Shown here piece after piece: positions 1 to 7,064 of a DNA stretch of 64,000 nucleotides (its first letter is position 1; each line of letters starts with the position of its first letter). The notes beneath the pieces were generated by a model. It was not told the DNA's origin, ran no database searches, and saw only the letters and a program-made list of their open reading frames with translations. A program made the position numbers and the translations under genes. Source of the stretch: Rhizobium sp. BK376 (GTDB lineage Bacteria; Pseudomonadota; Alphaproteobacteria; Rhizobiales; Rhizobiaceae); the NCBI RefSeq assembly GCF_004341625.1, contig NZ_SLZG01000011.1, forward strand, positions 62,001 through 126,000, in the 5' to 3' direction.

Positions 1-1105
1 CGCTTACGGTCACGGGCAGATATCTGCCGCGGACTTCGGCGTAGATCCGGGTGCCCACCGCGGCGTGGGACGGCGGGACATAGCCCATGGCCACGGGTCC
101 CTCGACGCTCGGGCCGAAGCCGCCTGAGGTCACTTCGCCGATCTCGTCCTTGCCCTGGTCATCGGCATAGAGCTTGGCATGGTCACGAACGGGCGCCTTG
201 CCTTCCGGTTTCAGGCCTACGCGGCGGCGCGTGGTGCCATCCTGGAGTTCGGCGAGAATGCGCGATGCGCCGGGAAAACCGCCGGCGCGAGCGCCCGCGT
301 TGCGGCGCGCCTTCTGTATCGCCCATTCCAGCCCGGCTTCGATCGGCGAGGTCGTCGTATCGATATCGTTGCCATAGAGGCATAGCCCGGCTTCGAGGCG
401 CAGGCTGTCGCGGGCACCGAGGCCGATCGGCTGGACGTCGGGATGTTCCAGCAGGCGGTTGGCTATATCCTCGGCATATTTGCCGGGGATGGAAATTTCA
501 AAACCGTCCTCGCCGGAATAGCCGGAACGGGAGACCACACAGGAAACGTCGTGCAGCCGGCAGTGGCGGGCATCCATGAATTTCATCGCTGCGACATCGG
601 CCCATAGCTCCGCGAGCACGGAGACGGCGCGGGGGCCTTGCAATGCGACAAGCGCGCGGTCTTCCAGCGGCATGATCTCGCAGCGATCCCCAAGGTGTTT
701 TTCGAGATGTGCGAAATCGGCGTCCTTGCAGGCGGCGTTGACGACGACGAAGAGATAGTCGTCGATATGGGTGATCATCAGATCATCCAGGATGCCGCCG
801 TTCTCATCGGTGAAGAAGCCGTAGCGCTGCCGTGCCTCGGGTAGGCCGAGAATATCGACAGGTACGATGCTTTCGAGAGCAAGGGCAGCGTCTTCAAACT
901 TGCCCGATTTGGCGCGAATGATGACCTGGCCCATATGGGACACGTCGAACAGGCCGGCAGAAGTGCGGGTCTGGAGATGCTCCTTCATGACGCCGAGCGG
1001 ATATTGCACCGGCATGTCGTATCCGGCGAAGGGCACCATGCGGGCGCCGAGCGACAGATGAAGGGCGTGAAGGGGCGTTTTCTTTAGGGCAGCGGTCTCG
1101 TCCAA
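1..1105 (-). CDS. gcvT: Aminomethyltransferase (glycine cleavage T protein), 3' end cut by window edge
   Basis: T protein of the glycine cleavage system: transfers the aminomethyl carbon from the lipoyl H protein to tetrahydrofolate, releasing ammonia. The visible ~368 codons match the family from its N-terminus (KTPLHALH, FAGYDMPVQY, LFDVSHMGQ) through RSGYSGEDGFEI and LEAGLCLYGND to the C-terminal barrel (EVTSGGFGPS, VAMGYV); only the last few residues are off the left edge. I chose a TTG start because GGAGG lies six bases before it and no in-frame ATG fits the family N-terminus. A glycine riboswitch lies directly upstream, so expression should rise with glycine. gcvH and gcvP normally follow, outside this window. 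Confidence 0.95.
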   Translation of the reverse strand, partial: MDETAALKKTPLHALHLSLGARMVPFAGYDMPVQYPLGVMKEHLQTRTSAGLFDVSHMGQVIIRAKSGKFEDAALALESIVPVDILGLPEARQRYGFFTDENGGILDDLMITHIDDYLFVVVNAACKDADFAHLEKHLGDRCEIMPLEDRALVALQGPRAVSVLAELWADVAAMKFMDARHCRLHDVSCVVSRSGYSGEDGFEISIPGKYAEDIANRLLEHPDVQPIGLGARDSLRLEAGLCLYGNDIDTTTSPIEAGLEWAIQKARRNAGARAGGFPGASRILAELQDGTTRRRVGLKPEGKAPVRDHAKLYADDQGKDEIGEVTSGGFGPSVEGPVAMGYVPPSHAAVGTRIYAEVRGRYLPVTVS

Positions 1106-1132
1106 ATGACGCCTCCGGGGTTTGCGCTTGTT

Positions 1133-1189
1133 AAAAAAGCGCGGGCTCAAAATTCCGGCGCAGATGCATTGCGCCCTTGTCGTGAGCCC
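1133..1189 (-). terminator. Expression platform of the glycine riboswitch: terminator-like stem before gcvT
   Basis: On the minus strand, GGGCTCA (1189-1183) can pair with TGAGCCC (1149-1143), enclosing a second stem GGCGCA/TGCGCC. Six U residues (1138-1133) follow after GCGC. This sits between the aptamers and the gcvT ribosome-binding site, where a transcription terminator controlled by the aptamers is expected. That it works by termination rather than by hiding the ribosome-binding site is inference. Confidence 0.6.
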
Positions 1190-1345
1190 CCTCTGTCCCT
1201 TTGCCTGAGATTGTTATCCCTTCGGCGAACGCTTTTGGCGCTTCTCTCCAGAGTTCCGTCTGCCCGCTGCTGGTCCTTTTGCCTGAGAGTTTCCGGGGCG
1301 GTTGCTCCTTCGGCACCGGCTCCTCACCGGATTCTCCCAACAGGG
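1186..1345 (-). promoter_or_regulatory. Tandem glycine riboswitch upstream of gcvT
   Basis: Two consecutive glycine aptamers are readable on the minus strand. The first begins with GGGAGA near 1338 and carries GCCGAAGGAGCAA and the CTCAGGCAAAAGGAC signature (about 1289-1272). The second runs from about 1266 with GGAGAGA, CGCCGAAGGGATAACAAT and CTCAGGCAAAGGGAC (about 1212-1194). The repeated GCCGAAGG...CTCAGGCAAA core is the hallmark of the gcvT RNA motif, and its position directly before gcvT matches its known role as a cooperative glycine-sensing ON switch. Confidence 0.95.
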
Positions 1346-1449
1346 TCATCCGCCATTATCTGGCAGGCGCCAAGCTTGGCAAGGGCAAATGTCGTCGCCA
1401 AGCAAATTTCTGTCGCGAGAGGTCGTCGCGTCTTGCCGTCTCGGGACGG

Positions 1450-1641
1450 TCAATCCGCTTTCTCCTTATGCGCGGGCAGGCCCTTGCGCTTGGTGGAGGC
1501 GAATTCCTCAAGCTGGTTTTCCGACATGCTGTCGACCATTTGCCTGGATGCGCCCTTGAGTTCGGATTTCTTGATTTCACCGCGCTTGGCGGCAAGTGCA
1601 GCACCTGCAGCCTTTTGCTGTGCCTTGGATTTTGCCGGCAT
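1450..1641 (-). CDS. DUF3008 family small protein
   Basis: A 63-residue, Lys/Ala/Glu-rich, strongly hydrophilic protein that starts MPAKSKAQQKAAG and contains the KSELKGAS and MSENQLEEFA stretches typical of DUF3008. Family members are short, highly charged and of unknown function. I chose the ATG before PAKSKAQ rather than longer upstream ATGs because the family begins there and a GGAG lies about eight bases upstream. No signal peptide or membrane segment. It is a single gene, transcribed towards the glycine riboswitch from its far side. Confidence 0.8.
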   Translation of the reverse strand: MPAKSKAQQKAAGAALAAKRGEIKKSELKGASRQMVDSMSENQLEEFASTKRKGLPAHKEKAD

Positions 1642-1779
1642 GATCATCTCCATCCGGAGCGTTTTGCTCCTGTCCGAATGAAACCTATCGGCGCCCGGCA
1701 AGGTTCCCGGCGCATCTGACATATGGCTTTGCAATTCCTACCGAAGCGGGCTATCCCGTGGATCGGGCGGAGGGGTTTC

Positions 1780-2157
1780 ATGAGCGGACGGCAGACAGGA
1801 TGGAAAGTCGTGGTGCGCATGTTCTGCGCCGCCGCGTTGCTGTTCCTCGGGCTTGCCCATCAGGCGCCCGCTGCCGCCGAAGATAACGGCTCCGGATGGT
1901 CGGCCTATCAGTTGCCTGATGGCAGCGTCCCGACACTTTGCATTTCCATCAAGGACAGCGATGGAAAGATTGTCATCAAGCCCGGCTGCGAAGTCTGCCG
2001 CCTGGCCGGATCGATTATTCTCCCTGATCCCGATGATGGCGCATGGTTGACCGTCTCGCACGCGTTCCTGCTCAACCCGCTTGGCGAGGCTGGCGCGATC
2101 TTCGGCAACCGAACGATCATGCGCGCCAATTCTCGCGCGCCGCCGCTTTTCCTCTGA
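1780..2157 (+). CDS. Small secreted protein with CxxC motif, next to copper chaperone
   Basis: 125 residues. The N-terminus has a basic stretch, a hydrophobic core (FCAAALLFLGLA) and an APAAAE cleavage region, so it should be exported. The mature part holds LPTLCISI-type and PGCEVCRLAG segments, giving three cysteines including a CxxC pair. This layout recalls DUF2946-type proteins, which often sit beside copper-handling genes, but the match is weak and I assign no function. The start is set by GGAGG seven bases upstream of the ATG. It lies about 95 bases before the PCu(A)C chaperone on the same strand, suggesting a shared role in periplasmic copper handling (inference). Confidence 0.6.
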   Translation: MSGRQTGWKVVVRMFCAAALLFLGLAHQAPAAAEDNGSGWSAYQLPDGSVPTLCISIKDSDGKIVIKPGCEVCRLAGSIILPDPDDGAWLTVSHAFLLNPLGEAGAIFGNRTIMRANSRAPPLFL

Positions 2158-2252
2158 TCCGTAATCATAACTCGATAGATCAATTGAGGCCGCCCATGCG
2201 GCAAGCCGGCTCTGGCAAGCATGATGCCAGATCGCCGGAGAGGAGATACCCC

Positions 2253-2795
2253 ATGAAACACGAACGCATGATTGCCGTTGCCGCGCTGATTTTTTCCGCC
2301 ACGCTTTCGCTGTCAGCGGTTAGTGCTGTCGCGCAGCAGGCCAACGATATGAACAACATGAGCGGCATGAAGATGCCGATGGATGCACCGAGCCCTGCGA
2401 AGGGAGCGGCAGCGAAAGCCGGTGATCTCGACATCAGCGGCGCTTACGTCCGCGCCATGCTGCCGGGGCAGCCGGTCGGCGGCGGCTATCTTGTCATCCA
2501 CAATAGCGGTGGCAGCAACGACACGCTCGTTTCGGTCAAGTCGGCGGGCGCCGGCAAGGTCGAACTTCATGAAATGAAGATGGAAAACAACATCATGAAG
2601 ATGCGGGAGCTCAAGGATGGCGTTGCCGTCCCGGCCGGTGCAACGGTCGAGCTCTCCCCGAATGGCCTGCACATGATGTTCAAGCAGGTCAAGGCGCCGT
2701 TCAAACAGGGCGGTACTGTGCCGGTCACGCTGACTTTCGAGAAGGCCGGGTCCGTCGATCTGATATTGCCGGTTTTGCCTGTTCAGGGAAACTGA
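2253..2795 (+). CDS. Periplasmic copper chaperone PCu(A)C
   Basis: 180 residues. A signal peptide ends near AVAQQA (residue 28), followed by a Met-rich linker (NDMNNMSGMKMPMD), then the PCu(A)C fold from about residue 58. The Cu(I)-binding pattern is present: HEMKM at about 106-110, a Met near 117 in NNIMKMRELK, then GLHMMF at about 139-143. Family members deliver Cu(I) to the CuA site of cytochrome oxidase or buffer periplasmic copper. The extra Met-rich linker could bind copper too. GGAGAGGAGA before the ATG is a strong ribosome-binding site. It pairs with the secreted CxxC protein upstream. Confidence 0.9.
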   Translation: MKHERMIAVAALIFSATLSLSAVSAVAQQANDMNNMSGMKMPMDAPSPAKGAAAKAGDLDISGAYVRAMLPGQPVGGGYLVIHNSGGSNDTLVSVKSAGAGKVELHEMKMENNIMKMRELKDGVAVPAGATVELSPNGLHMMFKQVKAPFKQGGTVPVTLTFEKAGSVDLILPVLPVQGN

Positions 2796-2861
2796 GGCTT
2801 TAAGCCCAGGCCCGCGGACCAAATTTCTGCGGGCCAGTCTTCTACAAGCTAATCTTCGAGA

Positions 2862-3137
2862 CTATTCGTTCTCGCTGTAGGCCTTGACGACCTGCTGGAA
2901 ATTGGACTTGGGTTGACGGTTTCCCTCCGTCAAAAGGTCCAGTGCTACCTCGGTCGATTGGATGGTCGGTATAGCGTTTTCGATATCGCCTTCGTCGGAC
3001 GCACCACCGCGCTCCTGGCGAATTTCACGAAGCCGCGCCTCGCGCGCAACAATGCTAGCCGGCGTGCGTGCAGGCTGCTTGACAGCCTCCATTGCCCAAC
3101 CCGCAGTATAGGCGGAAACGGTTACGACCTCGACCAT
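2862..3137 (-). CDS. Small hypothetical protein
   Basis: 91 residues, no family recognised. A short hydrophobic N-terminus (VVTVSAYTAGWAM) is followed by a charged helical region rich in Arg and Glu (REARLREIRQERG) and a polar tail. It lies convergent to the copper chaperone and divergent from crcB, filling an otherwise empty 500-base gap. GC and codon use resemble its neighbours, which favours a real gene, but the ribosome-binding site is poor (GGAC only). Confidence 0.5.
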   Translation of the reverse strand: MVEVVTVSAYTAGWAMEAVKQPARTPASIVAREARLREIRQERGGASDEGDIENAIPTIQSTEVALDLLTEGNRQPKSNFQQVVKAYSENE

Positions 3138-3293
3138 TGTTTTCGTCCAAAACGCAAATAATACGGCGGACCCTATCCTCGGCGGCTTGGTTTTCCGCTA
3201 AAGAAATCTCTCGTATTCTAACGATCTACCCAAATTGTTCTGATTCGGACCGCTCCATTGGCACACCGATAGCAACCGGATAATTCAGAAACT

Positions 3294-3671
3294 ATGCTCC
3301 AACTTCTCCTAGTTGCAGTTGGCGGCGCAATCGGCTCTGTCCTGCGTTATTCTGTGGGCATCTGGGCCTTGCGTATCGCCGGGCCGGCTTTTCCCTGGGG
3401 AACTCTGGCGGTCAATGTCATCGGCTGTTTTCTGATCGGCGTGCTTGCTGAATTGATTACCCGGAGATATGGCGGCTCTGTCGAATTGCGCCTGTTGCTG
3501 ATCACCGGCTTTCTCGGCGGGTTTACTACCTTTTCCGCCTTTTCGCTGGATACGATCGCGCTTTTCGAGCGCGGGGCACTGATGGCAGGGATCACTTACG
3601 TGGTCGCCAGCGTCGCGGTATCGCTTGCCGCGGTCGTCGCCGGTCTGGCTGTCGTTCGGTCATTCGGCTAA
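3294..3671 (+). CDS. crcB: Fluoride exporter CrcB/Fluc
   Basis: 125 residues with four predicted membrane helices, the size of a single Fluc subunit that works as a dual-topology dimer. Family signatures are clear: GGAIGSVLRY at 10-19, LAVNVIGCFLIG at 38-49 with the pore Asn at 41, and GFLGGFTTFSAFS at 72-84 with the phenylalanines that line the fluoride track. It exports fluoride to lower toxicity. I looked for a fluoride (crcB) riboswitch in the 150 bases upstream and did not see its conserved core. It is a single-copy gene, transcribed towards the pseudouridine synthase. Confidence 0.95.
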   Translation: MLQLLLVAVGGAIGSVLRYSVGIWALRIAGPAFPWGTLAVNVIGCFLIGVLAELITRRYGGSVELRLLLITGFLGGFTTFSAFSLDTIALFERGALMAGITYVVASVAVSLAAVVAGLAVVRSFG

Positions 3672-3689
3672 TCCCAGGCTCCCGTCTGG

Positions 3690-3765
3690 TTGCAAAAAGC
3701 CCGGATTCGCACGATTCCGGTTTCCACTTTTGAGGAAAATGCTCTAAAGCGACCTTCAAAGGCAG
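3690..3765. repeat. Possible fragment of a Rhizobium intergenic repeat
   Basis: The stretch around CGATTCCGGTTTCC and GGAAAATGCTCTA between crcB and the pseudouridine synthase resembles a short degenerate repeat often seen between genes in Rhizobium genomes. I judge this from memory of the motif only; no second copy is present in this window. Confidence 0.3.
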
Positions 3766-3797
3766 ACTTGCCGCCGCAATCCATTGAAAGAAGAAGC

Positions 3798-4790
3798 ATG
3801 GCCGGAATTGAACATATCAAGGTCGAGCCGGACGAATCCGGTATGCGCCTCGACCGCTGGTTCAAGATTCACTATCCGGGCCTCGGATTCGGACAGTTGC
3901 AGAAACTGATGCGCTCCGGGCAGGTCCGCGTCGACGGTGGACGGGTGAAGACCGATGCCCGGGTTCAGCCGGGACAAATGGTGCGCGTGCCGCCGCTCGA
4001 TGTCGATGCCAAGGTCAAGACCGGGCCGATCGCGGGCAAGGATCTCAAGCATTCCGACGATGGCGAGCTTCTGGCACGCATGCTGTTGCATGAAGACGAG
4101 AAGGTATTCGTGCTCAACAAGCCGGCTGGCCTTGCCGTCCAGGGCGGCTCAGGCCTCACGCGTCACGTCGACAAAATGCTGGAAGCCTGGACGAGCAAAA
4201 AGGGCGAAAAGCCACGTCTCGTGCATCGCCTCGACCGCGACACTTCGGGTGTTCTCGTTGTCGCGCGCACGCGCGGCGCGGCTCAGAAACTGACGGCCGC
4301 CTTCCGGGAGCGCGACACCAAGAAGACCTATTGGTCGCTGGTCAAGGGCGTGCCGCGCAAGCACGAGGACAAGATCTCGACCTGGCTGGTCAAGGAAGCA
4401 ACCGCCGACGGCGACCGTATGCGGATCGCCAAGCACGGGGAGGAGGGCGCGGACCACGCGATTTCCTACTATCGTGTTGTCGAGACCGCAGCGCAGCGGC
4501 TCGCCTGGCTGGAAATGGAGCCCTATACCGGCCGCACTCACCAGCTTCGCGTTCATGCGCTGCATATGGGACATCCGATAATCGGCGATCCGAAGTATTT
4601 CGACGACGACCCGAACTGGGATTTCCCGGGAGGCATCCAGAAGCGTCTCCACCTTCACGCCCGCCATATCGATATTCCTCATCCGAATGGGGGCCGCCTG
4701 CGCGTGACCGCACCGCTGCCGCCGCACATGGTGCAGAGCTGGAACCTTTTGGGTTTCGATCTGGCTGGGATGGAAGCGGAAGAAGAATGA
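3798..4790 (+). CDS. rluC: RluC/RluD-type large-subunit rRNA pseudouridine synthase
   Basis: 330 residues. An N-terminal S4 RNA-binding domain (about 15-65, GMRLDRWF, GQVRVDGGRVK) is followed by the RluA-type catalytic domain. The active-site motif HRLDRDTSG lies at 143-151, with the catalytic Asp at 146; GRTHQLRVHALHMG follows near 245. It isomerises specific uridines of 23S rRNA. Whether it is RluC (955/2504/2580) or a related member cannot be settled from sequence alone. The start at MAGIEHIKV is preferred over upstream ATGs because GAAAGAAG precedes it and the S4 domain begins just after. It heads a rightward group with a small membrane protein, HAD phosphatase and ATP12 chaperone. Confidence 0.9.
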   Translation: MAGIEHIKVEPDESGMRLDRWFKIHYPGLGFGQLQKLMRSGQVRVDGGRVKTDARVQPGQMVRVPPLDVDAKVKTGPIAGKDLKHSDDGELLARMLLHEDEKVFVLNKPAGLAVQGGSGLTRHVDKMLEAWTSKKGEKPRLVHRLDRDTSGVLVVARTRGAAQKLTAAFRERDTKKTYWSLVKGVPRKHEDKISTWLVKEATADGDRMRIAKHGEEGADHAISYYRVVETAAQRLAWLEMEPYTGRTHQLRVHALHMGHPIIGDPKYFDDDPNWDFPGGIQKRLHLHARHIDIPHPNGGRLRVTAPLPPHMVQSWNLLGFDLAGMEAEEE

Positions 4791-4804
4791 GGGTGATTTA
4801 GATC

Positions 4805-4996
4805 ATGGATCCGGTTTATTTGCTTATTTGGTTGCCAGTTCTTTTGTTCTTGTTTCTCATGTTTTGGTCACGGCGGGACATGAAGAAGGTCGCCGAAGCC
4901 AATAGTGCAGCGATACAAGAGAATACGACCGCTATCCGCGAGCACATGGAAGTCCTACGCCAATATCTGGCTTTGAAGGCATCAGAAACCAAATGA
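4805..4996 (+). CDS. Small single-span membrane protein
   Basis: 63 residues. One strongly hydrophobic segment (LLIWLPVLLFLFLMFW, about 5-21) is followed by RRDMKK and a polar helix rich in Ala, Glu and Gln that could form a short coiled coil. The topology suggests an N-out, C-in anchor. Its stop overlaps the start of the HAD phosphatase (ATGA), so the two are translationally coupled. No named family is recognised. Such short anchors are common among conserved rhizobial hypotheticals. Confidence 0.75.
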   Translation: MDPVYLLIWLPVLLFLFLMFWSRRDMKKVAEANSAAIQENTTAIREHMEVLRQYLALKASETK

Positions 4997-5646
4997 AACT
5001 TGTTCTTTTCGATTGCGACGGCACCCTGGTCGACAGTGCGCGTTTGATCCATGAAGTTATGGCCCGTACCTTCGTCGCCTTCGGCCACAGGCGGCCCGAT
5101 GTGGCGACGACGAAGTCGATCATCGGCCTGACGCTGGACATCGCCATTGCCAGGATGCAGGGCAAGCCCCATGTGGATGACGAAGCGATTGCGATGACCG
5201 CGCATTACAAGTCGATCTACACCGAAGTGCGGGACGAGCCCGACATGGGCACGCCGCTCTTCGACGGTATCAAGCCGCTCATCGATGGATTGGCCCAGCG
5301 CGACGAATTGCTCATCGGCGCCGTGACCGGGAAATCCCGGCGCGGGCTCACGCAGATCCTGGAAGTGCACGGTTTCACGCCCTATTTCAGAGTTTCGAGG
5401 ACTGCCGACGATTGCCCTTCGAAACCTCATCCCGCCATGGTGACGGAATGCTGCAGCGAAACCGGCATGGATCCGCATGACACCATCGTTATCGGCGACG
5501 CGATCTACGACATGCAGATGGCAAAATCTGCCGGCGCGACCGCGATCGGCGTCTCCTGGGGCTACGCTTCAGTGGAAGACTTGCTTGCGGCTGGAGCCGA
5601 TGCGATCGCCCACCATCCTAACGACCTGTTAAGCCATATTGTCTGA
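4993..5646 (+). CDS. HAD-superfamily hydrolase, phosphoglycolate-phosphatase-like
   Basis: 217 residues with all HAD motifs. Motif I is FDCDGTLVDS (5-14, with the nucleophile and acid/base Asp); motif II is VTGKS near 112; motif III lysine is in SKPHP near 139; motif IV is VIGDAIYDMQMA near 162, followed by GVSWGY. A helical cap lies between motifs I and II (subfamily IA). Such enzymes dephosphorylate small phosphorylated metabolites; the substrate cannot be told. It overlaps the upstream membrane protein by four bases and is followed after nine bases by the ATP12 chaperone, an arrangement consistent with one operon. Confidence 0.9.
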   Translation: MKLVLFDCDGTLVDSARLIHEVMARTFVAFGHRRPDVATTKSIIGLTLDIAIARMQGKPHVDDEAIAMTAHYKSIYTEVRDEPDMGTPLFDGIKPLIDGLAQRDELLIGAVTGKSRRGLTQILEVHGFTPYFRVSRTADDCPSKPHPAMVTECCSETGMDPHDTIVIGDAIYDMQMAKSAGATAIGVSWGYASVEDLLAAGADAIAHHPNDLLSHIV

Positions 5647-5655
5647 GGTGACGCC

Positions 5656-6441
5656 ATGCGCGACCTGCTGAACGATCTCTCCGAAGGACTGAGCCACCCC
5701 GATCCGATAAGACGGGCCCAGATCCAGATGAAACGCCCTTTGCCGAAGCGTTTCTATAAGGAAGTAACGACCAGACAGGTCGAGGAAGGCTATGCTCTGG
5801 AACTCGATGGCAAGACGATCCGCACGCCTGCGCGCCTGCCATTGGTTGTTCCGACACAGGCGCTGGCCACGCTCGCTGCCGCCGAGTGGCAGCAGCAGAA
5901 GGATGTGATCGATCCCTCGACCATGCCGGTCACCCGACTGCTCAACACGGCTCTCGATGGCGTCGCAACGGATACCCAAGCGGTGTTCGAGGATATTCTC
6001 CGCTTTTCCTCGACCGATCTGCTTTGCTACCGGGCCGAGGGACCGGAAGGACTTGTGGCGCGGCAGTCGGAACGCTGGGATCCGGTCATGGATTGGGCGG
6101 CCAATAGCCTCGGTGCCCGTTTCATCCTGATCGAAGGCGTTATCCATCAGGAGCAGCCGCGCGAGGCGACGGCGGCCTTTGCCGTAAACCTGCGGAAATA
6201 CGATACACCGCTCGAACTCGCGAGCCTGCATACGATCACGACGCTGACTGGTTCCGCGATCCTTGCACTTGCTTTCGCCGAGGGATTTTTGCCCTTGGAC
6301 GAAGCATGGTCGCTCGCCCATCTCGATGAGGATTGGACCATTGAACATTGGGGCAGCGACGAAGAAGCGGAACAGCGACGGGCGATGCGTTTCAAGGAAT
6401 TTCAGGCGGCAACAGACGTTTTTTCAGCGCTTCGAAGCTGA
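5656..6441 (+). CDS. ATP12-family F1-ATPase assembly chaperone
   Basis: 261 residues. Recognised by KRFYKEVTT, ALELDGKTIRTPAR, LAAAEWQ, MPVTRLLNTALD and the conserved STDLLCYRA stretch, which define the ATP12 family. In mitochondria Atp12p binds free alpha subunit and promotes alpha3beta3 assembly. Alphaproteobacteria carry the ancestral form, usually away from the atp operon, as here. GAGGTGA before the ATG supports this start. It probably belongs to the same transcription unit as the pseudouridine synthase and HAD phosphatase. Confidence 0.92.
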   Translation: MRDLLNDLSEGLSHPDPIRRAQIQMKRPLPKRFYKEVTTRQVEEGYALELDGKTIRTPARLPLVVPTQALATLAAAEWQQQKDVIDPSTMPVTRLLNTALDGVATDTQAVFEDILRFSSTDLLCYRAEGPEGLVARQSERWDPVMDWAANSLGARFILIEGVIHQEQPREATAAFAVNLRKYDTPLELASLHTITTLTGSAILALAFAEGFLPLDEAWSLAHLDEDWTIEHWGSDEEAEQRRAMRFKEFQAATDVFSALRS

Positions 6442-6464
6442 TTGCTGTTGATTTGCAGGTGATT

Positions 6465-6974
6465 ATGGCCAAGTCTACGGCGCGACGGGGTCATATTGGG
6501 ATACGAATCATGAATGGGCTGATGCCACGCATGTGGCGAATGCTTTTAGTGTGCTTTAGCTTGACGGCTTGCAACAGCTTGTTGACCAAGGACCCGCCTG
6601 CGCCGGTCTACGATGTCCGAAGCGCCACTGTCGTGGCCGATCCGACGATCTCGCCCCAGCTTCTCTCCGCGGTTACTCAGCGTGTAAATGCCGCCATTGC
6701 GGCAACCACACGCCCGTCTCCGATGCCGCAGGTTTCGCTGAACATTCGCATTGCCAGCGTCGAAAAGGCACAGGGAATCCAGCAGGACCGCAATGTGGCG
6801 AAGGTCAATATCGATGCGACGTCGATCGAAAGCGGCTCGGTAATCGGAATTGCATCTTTTGAGACGACGACCATAGCGCCGGACCCGGCCGGTGTGGACG
6901 AAATGATGGCCGAGGACATAGCTGCGCGCGTCCGTTCCACCTTTGCGCTCAATACGCCTCCACTCGGCAGTTGA
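6465..6974 (+). CDS. Putative lipoprotein
   Basis: 169 residues as called. A basic N-region and hydrophobic core lead to the lipobox LTAC, so the mature protein should be a lipid-anchored envelope protein starting at CNSLL. The mature domain (about 120 residues) has SLNIRIASVEK and NVAKVNIDATSIESG segments, predicted mixed alpha/beta; no named family is recognised. I chose the ATG with AGGTG six bases upstream; ATGs at 6510, 6525 and 6534 give shorter signal peptides and are possible. It lies between the ATP12 gene and pccB on the same strand. Confidence 0.7.
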   Translation: MAKSTARRGHIGIRIMNGLMPRMWRMLLVCFSLTACNSLLTKDPPAPVYDVRSATVVADPTISPQLLSAVTQRVNAAIAATTRPSPMPQVSLNIRIASVEKAQGIQQDRNVAKVNIDATSIESGSVIGIASFETTTIAPDPAGVDEMMAEDIAARVRSTFALNTPPLGS

Positions 6975-7064
6975 GTTTCGGCTTCCTTCGCGGGGCGAAG
7001 GGTCTTGCCTCTTCAAACCCTGCTGGTCGCATGGTAAGCCGGGTCAGCGGAGAAGAGGGTCGTC

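Noticed and set aside
3140..3293. Possible fluoride riboswitch before crcB
   Set aside because: The conserved core of the crcB motif is not present in this stretch.
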